DNA of 8,029 nucleotides from Deltaproteobacteria bacterium (lineage in GTDB: Bacteria; Desulfobacterota; GWC2-55-46; DRQE01): positions 1 through 8,029 of the forward strand of contig DRQE01000027.1 of NCBI GenBank assembly GCA_011371515.1, given 5' to 3'. Position 1 is the stretch's first letter; each line of letters opens with the position of its first letter. Below, piece by piece: positions 1 through 7,744 of this stretch. Under the pieces are notes generated by a model. The model saw nothing but the letters and a program-made list of their open reading frames with translations. It made no database searches and was not told where the DNA came from. The translations under genes were made by a program, and so were the position numbers.

Positions 1-600
1 CTTCCACGCAATAAGGCCCACATTCTGTGCCCTTACATACCAGAACCTTTCGGGCATTATTAGCTTTATACTGTTCACCCCTGTGAGCACCCCTTCTGAA
101 ACCTTGATGCCATCGCCAAGAAGTATCAGCTCCTCGGGACTATCTTCAAGGAACTCTGCAAGCCGCTCTATCTTTATGTTTCTGTCCTCTGTGAGTCTTT
201 CGAGCTCCCCGCCACGGTAACGAAAAAGCGCCGTATAGACCTCCTTCTGTTTTGCATCTATAAGGGGGCAGATAACACCTTCCATTGGGCTTACGTTCAT
301 CGCAAGGGCTTCAAGGGTTGACACCCCTGCAACCGGGCTGCCAACCACCCACGAAAGCCCCTTCACCGTGCTTATACCCACCCTCAAGCCTGTAAAGGAG
401 CCGGGCCCTGTGGTAACGGTAAAGAGCCCTATCTCTTTCAGCCCCACCCTTTGGGACTCAAGAAACCTCTTTACATTGCCCACGAGGTAGCGTGAATGGA
501 GGCCCACATCTGTAGAGAGCCACTCTCCAAGGAGGCGCCCATCCTCCAGCAATGCCACACTCTCTGAGCCAGACGAGGTATCTATTGCCAGTATCTTCAC
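1..600 (-). CDS. tsaB: tRNA t6A biosynthesis protein TsaB (3' end off window)
   Basis: TsaB is the non-catalytic partner of TsaD (with TsaE) in making N6-threonylcarbamoyladenosine at A37 of ANN-decoding tRNAs in the cytoplasm. The 200 visible residues begin VKILAIDTSSG, the usual ASKHA-fold first strand. They carry the family signature TGPGSFTGLRVG at about residues 64-75 and DAKQKEVY at about 115-122. Family members are usually about 220-240 residues, so some 20-40 C-terminal residues lie beyond position 1. I chose GTG at 598-600 because it gives the family-typical (M)KILAIDTS start; a GAGG lies just upstream. The start is only 4 nt after the rseP stop, so the gene is probably translationally coupled and last or near last in the operon. 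TsaD itself is not in the window. It could in principle be called an M22-family peptidase-like protein, but the short length and lack of TsaD metal motifs favour TsaB. Confidence 0.93.
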   Translation of the reverse strand, partial: MKILAIDTSSGSESVALLEDGRLLGEWLSTDVGLHSRYLVGNVKRFLESQRVGLKEIGLFTVTTGPGSFTGLRVGISTVKGLSWVVGSPVAGVSTLEALAMNVSPMEGVICPLIDAKQKEVYTALFRYRGGELERLTEDRNIKIERLAEFLEDSPEELILLGDGIKVSEGVLTGVNSIKLIMPERFWYVRAQNVGLIAWK

Positions 601-604
601 TGCC

Positions 605-1906
605 TCAATTGGTAAAGATGCGCACAAGGTCGTTCCATGTTACGAACACCATAAGGGCAAGAAGGAGTGCCATCCCTATCTGGTTTGCTATCGAGAGAAA
701 GTGCTCACTCAGGGGTTTGCCCCGTATCCACTCTATGGCAAAGAAGAAAAGGTGGCCACCATCGAGCACAGGTATGGGCAGCAGGTTTATTATACCCAGC
801 TGAAGGCTCAGAAAAGCTATTATGGAGATAAGGTCTACGAGCCCGCTCTCTGCAGCCTTGCCTGCAACCTGTGCTATCATTATGGGCCCACCAAGGGTCT
901 TTATGGAGTACACCCCTGTTATAAGCCCCTTTATTATGACGAAGAGAAGCACCGTAAGTTCCCATGCCTTCGTAAGCCCCATCTTTACAGACTCAACAAA
1001 GCCATAGCTCTTTGTAACGAACTCTTCGAGCCTTGTAACCCCTATGAGGTAGACATCGAGCTCCTCGTTGTACCTTGGGGCAATTTTCACCGTGAACCTC
1101 TCCCCAGCCCTTTCTACAAGAAGGGTCCTTTCCTGCGGACTCTTCTTTATGAACTTCTGTAGCTCTATCCAGTGTGAGATGGGCTTTCCATCGACTGCTA
1201 CGATGATGTCACCCTCTTTGAGACCTGCCTTATCGGCCGGAAACCCGGGGGTTACCCCGCCTATCACAGGTGGCATGGGTGGATAAAGCCCGCCAACCCC
1301 TATGCCCTCTTTAGATGCAGAGGGGGTTATCTCTGTTGTAAACTCCTTACCATTGCGTTTTACCAGAAGGGTTACCTTCTTTTCAGGGTTCAGCGCTATC
1401 GACTTCATCAGCTCTTCCCATGTGGATATGGGCTTTCCATCCACGGCAACTATGCGGTCTCCTGCCTTGATGCCTGCCCTGTGGGCTGGCTCCTCTTCTG
1501 CCACATAGCCCACCACAGGAGCTCTATCCACATATGCAGGCACCTTTATGCCCATCATGAAGAGTACAGGAAAGAGCACGAGTGCGAGCACTATGTTCAT
1601 AAGTGGCCCGCTTGCCACTATGGATGTCCTCACCCCGAGGGGCTTGTGTGTGAAAGACTTTGCCCGCTCTTCTTCAGAGACCTCTTCATCAGGTGCCTCG
1701 CCCACCATCTTCACATATCCACCGAAGGGTATAAGGGATATACAGTAGTCTGTCTCGCCCACCTTTATACCGAAGAGCCTTGGTCCAAACCCGAGGGAGA
1801 ACCTTTCAACACCTACCCCTGAGTACTTTGCCACGAGGAAGTGTCCCAGCTCGTGTATAAAGATGAGTATGCCCAGAACTATTATAAATGAAGCTATAGT
1901 TGTCAT
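605..1906 (-). CDS. rseP: RseP-type site-2 intramembrane zinc metalloprotease
   Basis: This is a membrane-embedded protease that cleaves transmembrane segments, classically of anti-sigma factors after a site-1 cut, and can clear remnant signal peptides. The 433 residues match the family length (about 350-450). The HEXXH zinc site is HELGH at residues 18-22 in the first membrane helix. SLGFGPRL (37-44) and GPLMN (100-104) follow. Two PDZ domains occupy about 128-195 and 210-277. The third zinc ligand lies in NLLPIPVLDGG (374-384, Asp382), between hydrophobic segments at about 318-332, 358-375 and 410-424. The two PDZ domains are unusually alike (20 of 27 residues identical across 144-170 versus 227-253). 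The ATG overlaps the dxr stop as ATGA, with AAAGGA just upstream, so translation is probably coupled. No anti-sigma target or bamA is adjacent here, so the substrate cannot be named from context. Confidence 0.96.
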   Translation of the reverse strand: MTTIASFIIVLGILIFIHELGHFLVAKYSGVGVERFSLGFGPRLFGIKVGETDYCISLIPFGGYVKMVGEAPDEEVSEEERAKSFTHKPLGVRTSIVASGPLMNIVLALVLFPVLFMMGIKVPAYVDRAPVVGYVAEEEPAHRAGIKAGDRIVAVDGKPISTWEELMKSIALNPEKKVTLLVKRNGKEFTTEITPSASKEGIGVGGLYPPMPPVIGGVTPGFPADKAGLKEGDIIVAVDGKPISHWIELQKFIKKSPQERTLLVERAGERFTVKIAPRYNEELDVYLIGVTRLEEFVTKSYGFVESVKMGLTKAWELTVLLFVIIKGLITGVYSIKTLGGPIMIAQVAGKAAESGLVDLISIIAFLSLQLGIINLLPIPVLDGGHLFFFAIEWIRGKPLSEHFLSIANQIGMALLLALMVFVTWNDLVRIFTN

Positions 1907-3066
1907 AGTCCTTTTGCAACCTCCATGGCTTTCGTTCTACCCCATCTGTCTGCCTCGAGAACATCCTCTGCCGAGTTAAGCCGCCAAGGAAGATGTCCGC
2001 TGAGGGTCTTCTCTATTATGATGGGTATCTCTGTAAATTTTATCATGCCTTTAAGGAACATATCCACTGCTACTTCATCTGCTGCGTTCAAAACAGCTGG
2101 AGCACTTCCACCAAGCCGCAGGCTCTCGTAGGCAAGCTCCAAGCAGGGATACTTCTTTTTATCCACGGGAAAGAACTCTATTCGAGTACCCTCTGGCTGG
2201 TACTGTTCGACCCCTGACTCTATCCTTTCTGGATAGCCAAGCGCATAGGCTATGGGTATGCGCATGTCAGAGTGGCCCATGTGTGAGAGTATGGAGCCAT
2301 CCACGAACTCCACCATGGAGTGCACAATACCCTGTGGATGTATGCATACCGATATCTTGTCTTCCTTCATACCAAAAAGCCACCTTGCCTCTATGACTTC
2401 GAACCCCTTGTTCATTAGAGTGGCAGAGTCTATGGTTATGCGTCTGCCCATGTTCCATACAGGATGGTTGAGCGCATCCTCTACGGTCACACTCTTTAGT
2501 TTCTTAAGAGGCGTTCTGAAAAAAGGCCCGCCAGAGGCTGTAAGTATTAGCCTTTTTACGGCTCTTTTCTTCTCTCCCCTCAGAAGCTGGTGTATGGCAG
2601 AGTGCTCGCTATCTACGGGTATTATCCTTACCCTGTTTTTTCTTACCTCTTTCATCACAAGCGAGCCACCCACCACAAGGGTCTCTTTGTTTGCAAGGGC
2701 TATGGTTCTACCCCTCTTTATTGCCTCAAGGGTTGGCAGAAACCCCTCTGCCCCTACCACACATACAGCCACCACATCAACTCCTCTTACAGAGACAGCC
2801 CTTTTAAGCCCGCTTCTGCCACAGCCAACCTCAGGGGCACCTTTCATACCTGAAAGTTTCTCTTTGAGCCCTGCTGCAAGCCTTTCAGAAAGCACCGCCA
2901 CATAACGGGGCTTGAACTCTTCTATCTGTTTAAGAAGAAGTGAGGTATTCCTTCCACAGCTGAGAGAGACCACCCTGAACCTTTCAGGATGCCTTCTTAC
3001 CACATCCAGTGTGGCTCTGCCCAGTGTGCCCGTTGAGCCGAGTATGGAGATGCCTTTCTTCTTCAT
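1903..3066 (-). CDS. dxr: 1-deoxy-D-xylulose 5-phosphate reductoisomerase
   Basis: Dxr catalyses the committed step of the MEP isoprenoid pathway: NADPH-dependent rearrangement and reduction of DXP to 2-C-methyl-D-erythritol 4-phosphate, in the cytoplasm. With the chosen start it has 387 residues, the normal size. Visible motifs are the nucleotide-binding GSTGTLG (10-16), ANKETL (125-130), metal-site VDSEHSAIHQ (151-160, Asp152 and Glu154), TASGGPF (176-182), active-site flap HPVWNMG (201-207) and MNKGFEVIEA (218-227, with Asn219, Lys220 and Glu223). All expected catalytic residues are present. I prefer ATG at 3064-3066 over an in-frame GTG at 3075. The ATG forms an ATGA overlap with the cdsA stop, has GGAGA at a short distance upstream and gives MKKKGISILGSTG. 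This is the same arrangement as the downstream dxr/rseP junction. Its product feeds the precursor pool used by UppS in the same operon. Confidence 0.97.
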   Translation of the reverse strand: MKKKGISILGSTGTLGRATLDVVRRHPERFRVVSLSCGRNTSLLLKQIEEFKPRYVAVLSERLAAGLKEKLSGMKGAPEVGCGRSGLKRAVSVRGVDVVAVCVVGAEGFLPTLEAIKRGRTIALANKETLVVGGSLVMKEVRKNRVRIIPVDSEHSAIHQLLRGEKKRAVKRLILTASGGPFFRTPLKKLKSVTVEDALNHPVWNMGRRITIDSATLMNKGFEVIEARWLFGMKEDKISVCIHPQGIVHSMVEFVDGSILSHMGHSDMRIPIAYALGYPERIESGVEQYQPEGTRIEFFPVDKKKYPCLELAYESLRLGGSAPAVLNAADEVAVDMFLKGMIKFTEIPIIIEKTLSGHLPWRLNSAEDVLEADRWGRTKAMEVAKGL

Positions 3067-3893
3067 AGTCTCCACACAAGATAGTAATAAAATACTGGCA
3101 GTGAAAATAGCATACTGTCTATCCTGTCGAGTATTCCGCCATGGCCCGGTATTATGGCACCAGAGTCCTTAACCCCTGCTGCCCTCTTTATTATGGATTC
3201 AAAGAGGTCTCCACAGAGGGCAACCACCCCGATAATAAGGGATGCCACTGCCATCTCGTATACAGATAGCCCTGTATCCACCACTTTTGTGAACACAACT
3301 GCCACCACAAGCCCACCCAGAACGCCGCCTATTGCTCCCTCAACGGTCTTTTTTGGGCTTATCCGTGGCGAGAGCCTGTGGTTTCCTGCCAGACGGCCTG
3401 TAATGTATGCAAATATATCGTTTGCCCATATAACGAGAAGTCCGCAAAGCAGAAGCCACCTTCCCCCCTGAAGCTCTGGAAAGAATACTATGTAAGAGGC
3501 GGTAATTCCCACATAAAGTATACCAAAAACAGCCTTTGCAGCCCCTGTGAAGGCAATGGTAAACTCCTTCCTGCAGGCTATGGCCACAAGAGCTGCCACG
3601 AACACCGCAGCCATCATGAAAAGAAGCACATATTCTCCGCCATAGTAAAGGAACATAAAGGGTGTTAGCGCACCTGCTGGAAGTACCCAGAACCTTTCAT
3701 CCCTCGAGCTGGTAAGATTTGTGTATTCCTTGAGGGCTAATGCTATGACGACTGCCACCACAATGGCGAGCCAGACAGGTGGAGCATAGAGGACTATGGC
3801 TATAACCAGCGGGGCTAAAAAAAAACCACTGAGTGTTCTTTTAAGCCCCTTGCCTTGCTCTGATAAAGCAGACCTTTTCAATATCCTATCCAA
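3063..3893 (-). CDS. cdsA: Phosphatidate cytidylyltransferase (CDP-diacylglycerol synthase)
   Basis: This integral inner-membrane enzyme makes CDP-diacylglycerol from CTP and phosphatidate, the branch point for phospholipids. The 276 residues are highly hydrophobic with about eight membrane segments, beginning at about 22-55. WANDIFAYITGR (156-167) and SPKKTVEGAIGG (179-190) match the family core. The PROSITE-type CDS signature is complete at 233-259: S-I-I-K-R, then KD (242-243), PGHGG (249-253), and DRID (256-259). Both candidate starts are TTG. The one at 3891-3893 overlaps uppS by 8 nt but lacks a clear Shine-Dalgarno. The one at 3879-3881 follows AGGA closely and lies 4 nt after the uppS stop, giving 272 residues. 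I report the longer form, but the start is unresolved. A run of nine T on the coding strand (plus 3817-3825) encodes Gly-Phe-Phe-Leu at 23-26. The 3' end overlaps dxr as ATGA. Confidence 0.95.
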   Translation of the reverse strand: MDRILKRSALSEQGKGLKRTLSGFFLAPLVIAIVLYAPPVWLAIVVAVVIALALKEYTNLTSSRDERFWVLPAGALTPFMFLYYGGEYVLLFMMAAVFVAALVAIACRKEFTIAFTGAAKAVFGILYVGITASYIVFFPELQGGRWLLLCGLLVIWANDIFAYITGRLAGNHRLSPRISPKKTVEGAIGGVLGGLVVAVVFTKVVDTGLSVYEMAVASLIIGVVALCGDLFESIIKRAAGVKDSGAIIPGHGGILDRIDSMLFSLPVFYYYLVWRL

Positions 3894-4617
3894 CTATACC
3901 GAGAGCCTGTTCCCTCGTAAGCCCGAACCTGCGTTCCCTCATCTTAAAGTCTTTTATGGCAAGAAGAAGGTCATCTTCGGTGAAGTCAGGCCAGAGGGTC
4001 TCTGTAATGTAAAGCTCTGTATAGGCTATCTGCCAGAGAAGAAAGTTCGATATTCTCTTCTCTCCGCTGGTTCTTATGAGTAGATCTGGCTCGGGCACAC
4101 CTGCTGTGTAGAGTGCACCCTCAAAGAGTTTCTCGTCTATATCTTCTGGCTCGAGCTCACCCCTTTTTACGAGCCCGGCAATCTTTTTTGCCGCATCCAC
4201 AAGCTCCTGCCTTCCACCGTAACTTATGGCAAGCTGCAGCACCATGGCATCGTTCTCTTCTGTGAGCCCTTCAACCTCCTCTATTACACGCCTTACCCCC
4301 TCTGGAAGATTCTCCCTTCTTCCTATGACCTTGAGCCTTATCTGGTTTTCCATGAGTGTTTTTGCCTCCTCCCTCAGGTGTATCTCGAGGAAGGTCATGA
4401 GCATCTCCACCTCTTCGGGCGGGCGGTTCCAGTTCTCAAGGGAGAAGGTATAAAGGGTAAGATACTCAACCCCCAGCCTTCTTGCCACAAGCACAATGTC
4501 CTTTGCCGTCTCTATGCCCTTTCTGTGCCCTTCTATTCTGGGCAGACCCTTCCTCTCGGCCCACCTGCCGTTGCCATCCATTATTATCGCTATGTGACGG
4601 GGTATCTTACCTTCCAT
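3886..4617 (-). CDS. uppS: Undecaprenyl diphosphate synthase (cis-prenyltransferase)
   Basis: UppS extends farnesyl diphosphate with isopentenyl diphosphate units in cis to give C55 undecaprenyl diphosphate, the lipid carrier for peptidoglycan and surface polysaccharides. It is a soluble, membrane-associated dimer. The 243 residues are typical in length. The catalytic loop MDGNGRW lies at 13-19, with Asp14 as the essential acid. TLYTFSLENWNRP (54-66) matches the conserved substrate-binding segment. The second signature RTSGEKRISNFLLWQIAY (182-199) contains the diphosphate-binding Arg182 and Arg188 and is followed by Glu201. The ATG at 4615-4617 has no strong Shine-Dalgarno, only AGCTGG-like bases, but no better in-frame start keeps the PRHIAIIMDGNG context. 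It sits 27 nt after frr and ends overlapping cdsA. Dehydrodolichyl-type long-chain synthases share the fold, but the context makes the bacterial C55 role most likely. Confidence 0.97.
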   Translation of the reverse strand: MEGKIPRHIAIIMDGNGRWAERKGLPRIEGHRKGIETAKDIVLVARRLGVEYLTLYTFSLENWNRPPEEVEMLMTFLEIHLREEAKTLMENQIRLKVIGRRENLPEGVRRVIEEVEGLTEENDAMVLQLAISYGGRQELVDAAKKIAGLVKRGELEPEDIDEKLFEGALYTAGVPEPDLLIRTSGEKRISNFLLWQIAYTELYITETLWPDFTEDDLLLAIKDFKMRERRFGLTREQALGIVG

Positions 4618-4644
4618 ATACCAGCTTAAAGGGATAGAGCTTTT

Positions 4645-5205
4645 TTAAACTTCCATTATCTCTTTTTCCTTCTTTTCGAGAAGGGCGTTTATCTCTTCTA
4701 TCTCGTCGTCGGTTATCTTCTGTATCTCCTGTTGAGCCTTCTTCAGCTCATCCTGTGAGATGAGTTTGTCCTTTTCGAGTTTTTTCAGCTTCTCGTTGGC
4801 ATCTCTTCTTATGTTCCTTATTGCCACCCTGCACTCTTCGGCATACTTTTTTGCCACCTTAACGAGCTCTTTCCTGCGCTCCTCTGTAAGCTGTGGTATG
4901 GATATGCGTATTATCTTGCCGTCGTTTGTGGGTGTAAGCCCAAGGTCAGATGAGAGTATTGCCTTCTCTATGGCGCCTATCTGAGAGACATCCCACGGCT
5001 GAATCACTATGAGCCTTGGCTCTGGTATGTTTATCGTTGCAAGCTGATTTATTGGTGTTGGTGTTCCGTAGTAGTCTACCTTGATTCCTTCGAGAAGTCC
5101 TGCCGAAGCCCGCCCTGTTCTGAGTTTTGCAAACTCCTCTTTGAGCACCGAGCGTGCCTTGTCCATCCTTTTTCTTGTCTCCTGAAAGAGTTCTTTAAGT
5201 TCCAT
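4645..5205 (-). CDS. frr: Ribosome recycling factor
   Basis: RRF works with EF-G to split post-termination ribosomes so the subunits can be reused. The 186 residues are the standard size. The N- and C-terminal parts (about 1-30 and 105-186) form the charged three-helix bundle, which shows here as long Lys/Glu-rich heptad-like stretches. Domain II (about 31-104) holds LRTGRAS (28-34), YYGTPTPINQLA (45-56) and the QPWD segment (69-72). IRRDAN (132-137) contains the arginine known to be important in E. coli RRF. The ATG at 5203-5205 is preceded by AAGGTAGGG, which overlaps the pyrH stop and serves as a ribosome binding site. The gap to pyrH is only 9 nt. Placement between pyrH and uppS is the widely conserved order. 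Nothing unusual is seen in the protein. Confidence 0.98.
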   Translation of the reverse strand: MELKELFQETRKRMDKARSVLKEEFAKLRTGRASAGLLEGIKVDYYGTPTPINQLATINIPEPRLIVIQPWDVSQIGAIEKAILSSDLGLTPTNDGKIIRISIPQLTEERRKELVKVAKKYAEECRVAIRNIRRDANEKLKKLEKDKLISQDELKKAQQEIQKITDDEIEEINALLEKKEKEIMEV

Positions 5206-5214
5206 GGCCCTACC

Positions 5215-6559
<1,345 letters not shown>

Positions 6560-6569
6560 GCGTTCTTTT

Positions 6570-6577
6570 ACCTCCTT
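6570..6577 (-). promoter_or_regulatory. tsf ribosome binding site
   Basis: AAGGAGGT on the minus strand with a 10-nt spacer to the tsf ATG. It lies next to AT-rich CTTTAA repeats and the ACTTTAAAGT palindrome at 6585-6594. Confidence 0.85.
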
Positions 6578-6607
6578 AAAGACTACTTTAAAGTGTATAC
6601 AAGCCTG

Positions 6608-6659
6608 AAAAAACGGTCAATTGCGGGCAATCAGGTGGTCTGCTCCACCTCTTCGGTGG
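6608..6659 (-). promoter_or_regulatory. Possible attenuator at the rpsB-tsf junction
   Basis: The last rpsB codons can form either AGGTGG/CCACCT (plus 6633-6638 with 6645-6650) or CCACC/GGTGG (plus 6645-6649 with 6655-6659); the two stems exclude each other. A weak stem around the stop (plus 6617-6632, ATTG/CAAT core) is followed by six U (plus 6608-6613). Together this could reduce read-through from rpsB to tsf, but the terminal stem is weak and the upper ones lie in a repetitive coding tail. Confidence 0.25.
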
Positions 6660-7449
6660 TCTCTTCGGGTGATGCCTGTGGTTCGGGCTCCGCTGTCTGC
6701 TCAACCTCTTCCTGTGGCACCTCTTCAGGTTCTTCCTCTTTTGTCTGGGCTGCAAGGGTCTCCTCGTATATGGCTTTACCCTCAAGACATGCGTCTGCAA
6801 CGGCATTGGAGAAGAGGTCTATAGCCCTTATGGCGTCGTCATTGCCCGGTATGACGTAGTCAACCTCGTCGGGGTCACAGTTTGTATCCACTATTGCAAC
6901 AACGGGTATTCCCAGCTTTCTTGCCTCTTTTATGGCAATGTTCTCCTTCTTTGAGTCCACCACGAAGAGAGCCCCCGGCAGTTCTTCCATGTTTCTTACC
7001 CCGCCGAAGTTCTTCTCAAGCCTTACCCTCTCTTTCTCGAGCCTTGTGAGCTCTTTCTTCGAGAGCCTTCCGGGGTTACCCTTCTCCTTTATCTCCTCAA
7101 GTTCTTTGAGCCTCTGTATGCTTCTTCTTATGGTGGAGAAGTTCGTGAGAAGCCCTCCTATCCAGCGGTGGTTCACATAGTCCATTCCACAGCGTGTTGC
7201 TGCCTGCTCTATTGCGTTCTGAGCCTGTTTCTTTGTGCCAACAAAGAGTATCTTCTCACCTTTTGCTGCAACATCCCTTATGAAGTCATGTGCCACCCTG
7301 AACATCTTTACGGTCTGCTGCAGGTCTATAATGTAGATGCCGTTCCTTGCCCCGAATATGTAGGGCTTCATCTTGGGGTTCCAGCGCCTCGTCTGATGGC
7401 CGAAGTGAACCCCTGCCTCAAGCAGTTGTTTCATTGTAAGATATCCCAT
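6631..7449 (-). CDS. rpsB: Small ribosomal subunit protein S2 (with acidic C-terminal tail)
   Basis: S2 binds late to the 30S subunit near S1 and helps recruit it. The first roughly 235 residues are canonical: [31 protein letters not shown] covers about 6-36 (read as consecutive motifs), followed by [12 protein letters not shown] (66-77), [12 protein letters not shown] (93-104), [13 protein letters not shown] (157-169) and [15 protein letters not shown] (196-210). Residues from about 236 to 272 form a low-complexity tail rich in Glu, Pro, Gln and Thr, with EEVEQT occurring twice (247-252 and 266-271). E. coli S2 is about 241 residues, so this is an extension of about 30 residues. ATG at 7447-7449 follows a perfect AAGGAGGT (7453-7460) with a short 3-nt spacer. 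As first gene of the operon it is preceded by a hairpin-rich leader, consistent with autogenous control by S2 as known in E. coli, but that is inference here. Confidence 0.98.
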   Translation of the reverse strand: MGYLTMKQLLEAGVHFGHQTRRWNPKMKPYIFGARNGIYIIDLQQTVKMFRVAHDFIRDVAAKGEKILFVGTKKQAQNAIEQAATRCGMDYVNHRWIGGLLTNFSTIRRSIQRLKELEEIKEKGNPGRLSKKELTRLEKERVRLEKNFGGVRNMEELPGALFVVDSKKENIAIKEARKLGIPVVAIVDTNCDPDEVDYVIPGNDDAIRAIDLFSNAVADACLEGKAIYEETLAAQTKEEEPEEVPQEEVEQTAEPEPQASPEETTEEVEQTT

Positions 7450-7452
7450 GGT

Positions 7453-7460
7453 ACCTCCTT
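7453..7460 (-). promoter_or_regulatory. rpsB ribosome binding site
   Basis: A perfect AAGGAGGT (plus-strand ACCTCCTT) lies 3 nt before the rpsB ATG and is preceded by a run of A. The spacing is tighter than usual. A second GGAGG on the same strand (plus 7474-7478) lies further upstream with no start codon placed for it. Confidence 0.85.
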
Positions 7461-7496
7461 TTTTTGGTTATTTCCTCCACCCATGGGAAGCAGAAT

Positions 7497-7575
7497 CCCT
7501 TTCCTGAACGAAAGAGACACCCCTGCTCCCCTCTACAAAAAGGGTGTGTGATATTAAGATACCTTTTTTATCACA
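7497..7575 (-). promoter_or_regulatory. Hairpin-rich rpsB leader
   Basis: Three stems lie end to end in the strand that would be the rpsB leader RNA. Stem A pairs 7569-7575 with 7547-7553 (UGUGAUA/UAUCACA, 7 bp). Stem B pairs 7542-7547 with 7517-7522 (ACACCC/GGGUGU, 6 bp, 19-nt loop). Stem C pairs 7510-7516 with 7497-7503 (CUCUUUC/GAAAGGG, 7 bp with one G-U, 6-nt loop). About 47 nt then lead to the ATG. Stem A is transcribed only if the start site is upstream of the candidate promoter; otherwise it is a DNA inverted repeat over the -10 region. A role in S2 feedback control is inferred from analogy with E. coli rpsB. Confidence 0.4.
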
Positions 7576-7593
7576 ATACCGCTGGAGTTTCAA
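7565..7593 (-). promoter_or_regulatory. Candidate sigma70-type promoter for the rpsB operon
   Basis: On the minus strand TTGAAA (plus 7588-7593, 5 of 6 to consensus) and TAAAAA (plus 7565-7570, 4 of 6) are separated by 17 bp. Transcription would begin near 7558, giving a leader of roughly 108 nt. The -10 is weak. Another -10-like GATAAT (minus strand, plus 7674-7679) without a matching -35 could be an upstream alternative. Confidence 0.3.
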
Positions 7594-7616
7594 GAGCAAA
7601 ATTCAGTTTTTATCGG

Positions 7617-7657
7617 AACTTAAAGGGTCAATCTACCACCTTAAGGGTTATTTTTTT
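7617..7657 (+). terminator. Possible weak hairpin with T tract in the divergent intergenic region
   Basis: AACTTAAAGG (7617-7626) can pair imperfectly with CCTTAAGGGTT (7639-7649), and TTTTTTT follows at 7651-7657. It looks like a weak intrinsic terminator facing the cytochrome gene, although no plus-strand gene precedes it. The stem has mismatches and G-U pairs, so confidence is low. Confidence 0.2.
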
Positions 7658-7705
7658 CCACACAAAGCCGATTATTATCGTAGTATGATGTGTAAAAATT
7701 TATGA

Positions 7706-7734
7706 TTGTATCAAATACCTATTTATGTTAGAAT
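7706..7734 (+). promoter_or_regulatory. Candidate promoter of the cytochrome gene
   Basis: TTGTAT (7706-7711) and TAGAAT (7729-7734, 5 of 6 to TATAAT) are 17 bp apart. The predicted start would fall at about 7741-7743, on the ATG itself, so the transcript may be leaderless. This fits the lack of any Shine-Dalgarno. The -35 matches only three positions. Confidence 0.35.
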
Positions 7735-7744
7735 ATGTTAACAT
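7725..7744 (+). repeat. 10-bp-period direct repeat and palindrome over the cytochrome start
   Basis: ATGTTAGAAT (7725-7734) is followed directly by ATGTTAACAT (7735-7744). The second unit is a perfect 10-bp palindrome that includes the first two bases of the ATG at 7743. One helical turn of spacing suits a protein-binding site, but it may be chance in AT-rich DNA. Confidence 0.35.

Larger units (their letters stand above)
7450..7742. other. Divergent intergenic region between rpsB and the cytochrome gene
   Basis: This 293-nt region is AT-rich, especially at 7640-7742, and holds no convincing gene on either strand. It contains the rpsB ribosome binding site, the leader hairpins, candidate promoters for both directions, a weak T-tract hairpin and the repeat at the cytochrome start. 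I see no tRNA or named riboswitch in it. Confidence 0.8.

Noticed and set aside
2252..2905. Plus-strand open frame (217 codons) opposite dxr
   Set aside because: It is fully antisense to dxr, which carries all its catalytic motifs; Ser/Thr/Pro/Leu-rich shadow composition.
6585..6594. ACTTTAAAGT palindrome in the rpsB-tsf gap as an operator
   Set aside because: Short AT-rich palindrome next to CTTTAA repeats; expected by chance and with no promoter beside it.
7431..7484. 17-codon upstream ORF overlapping the rpsB start, from the ATG in CCCATGGG
   Set aside because: It has no ribosome binding site and would occupy the rpsB Shine-Dalgarno; probably chance.
7547..7575. CRP/FNR binding site
   Set aside because: The half sites match TGTGA/TCACA but the 19-bp gap is far from the 6 bp used by that family.
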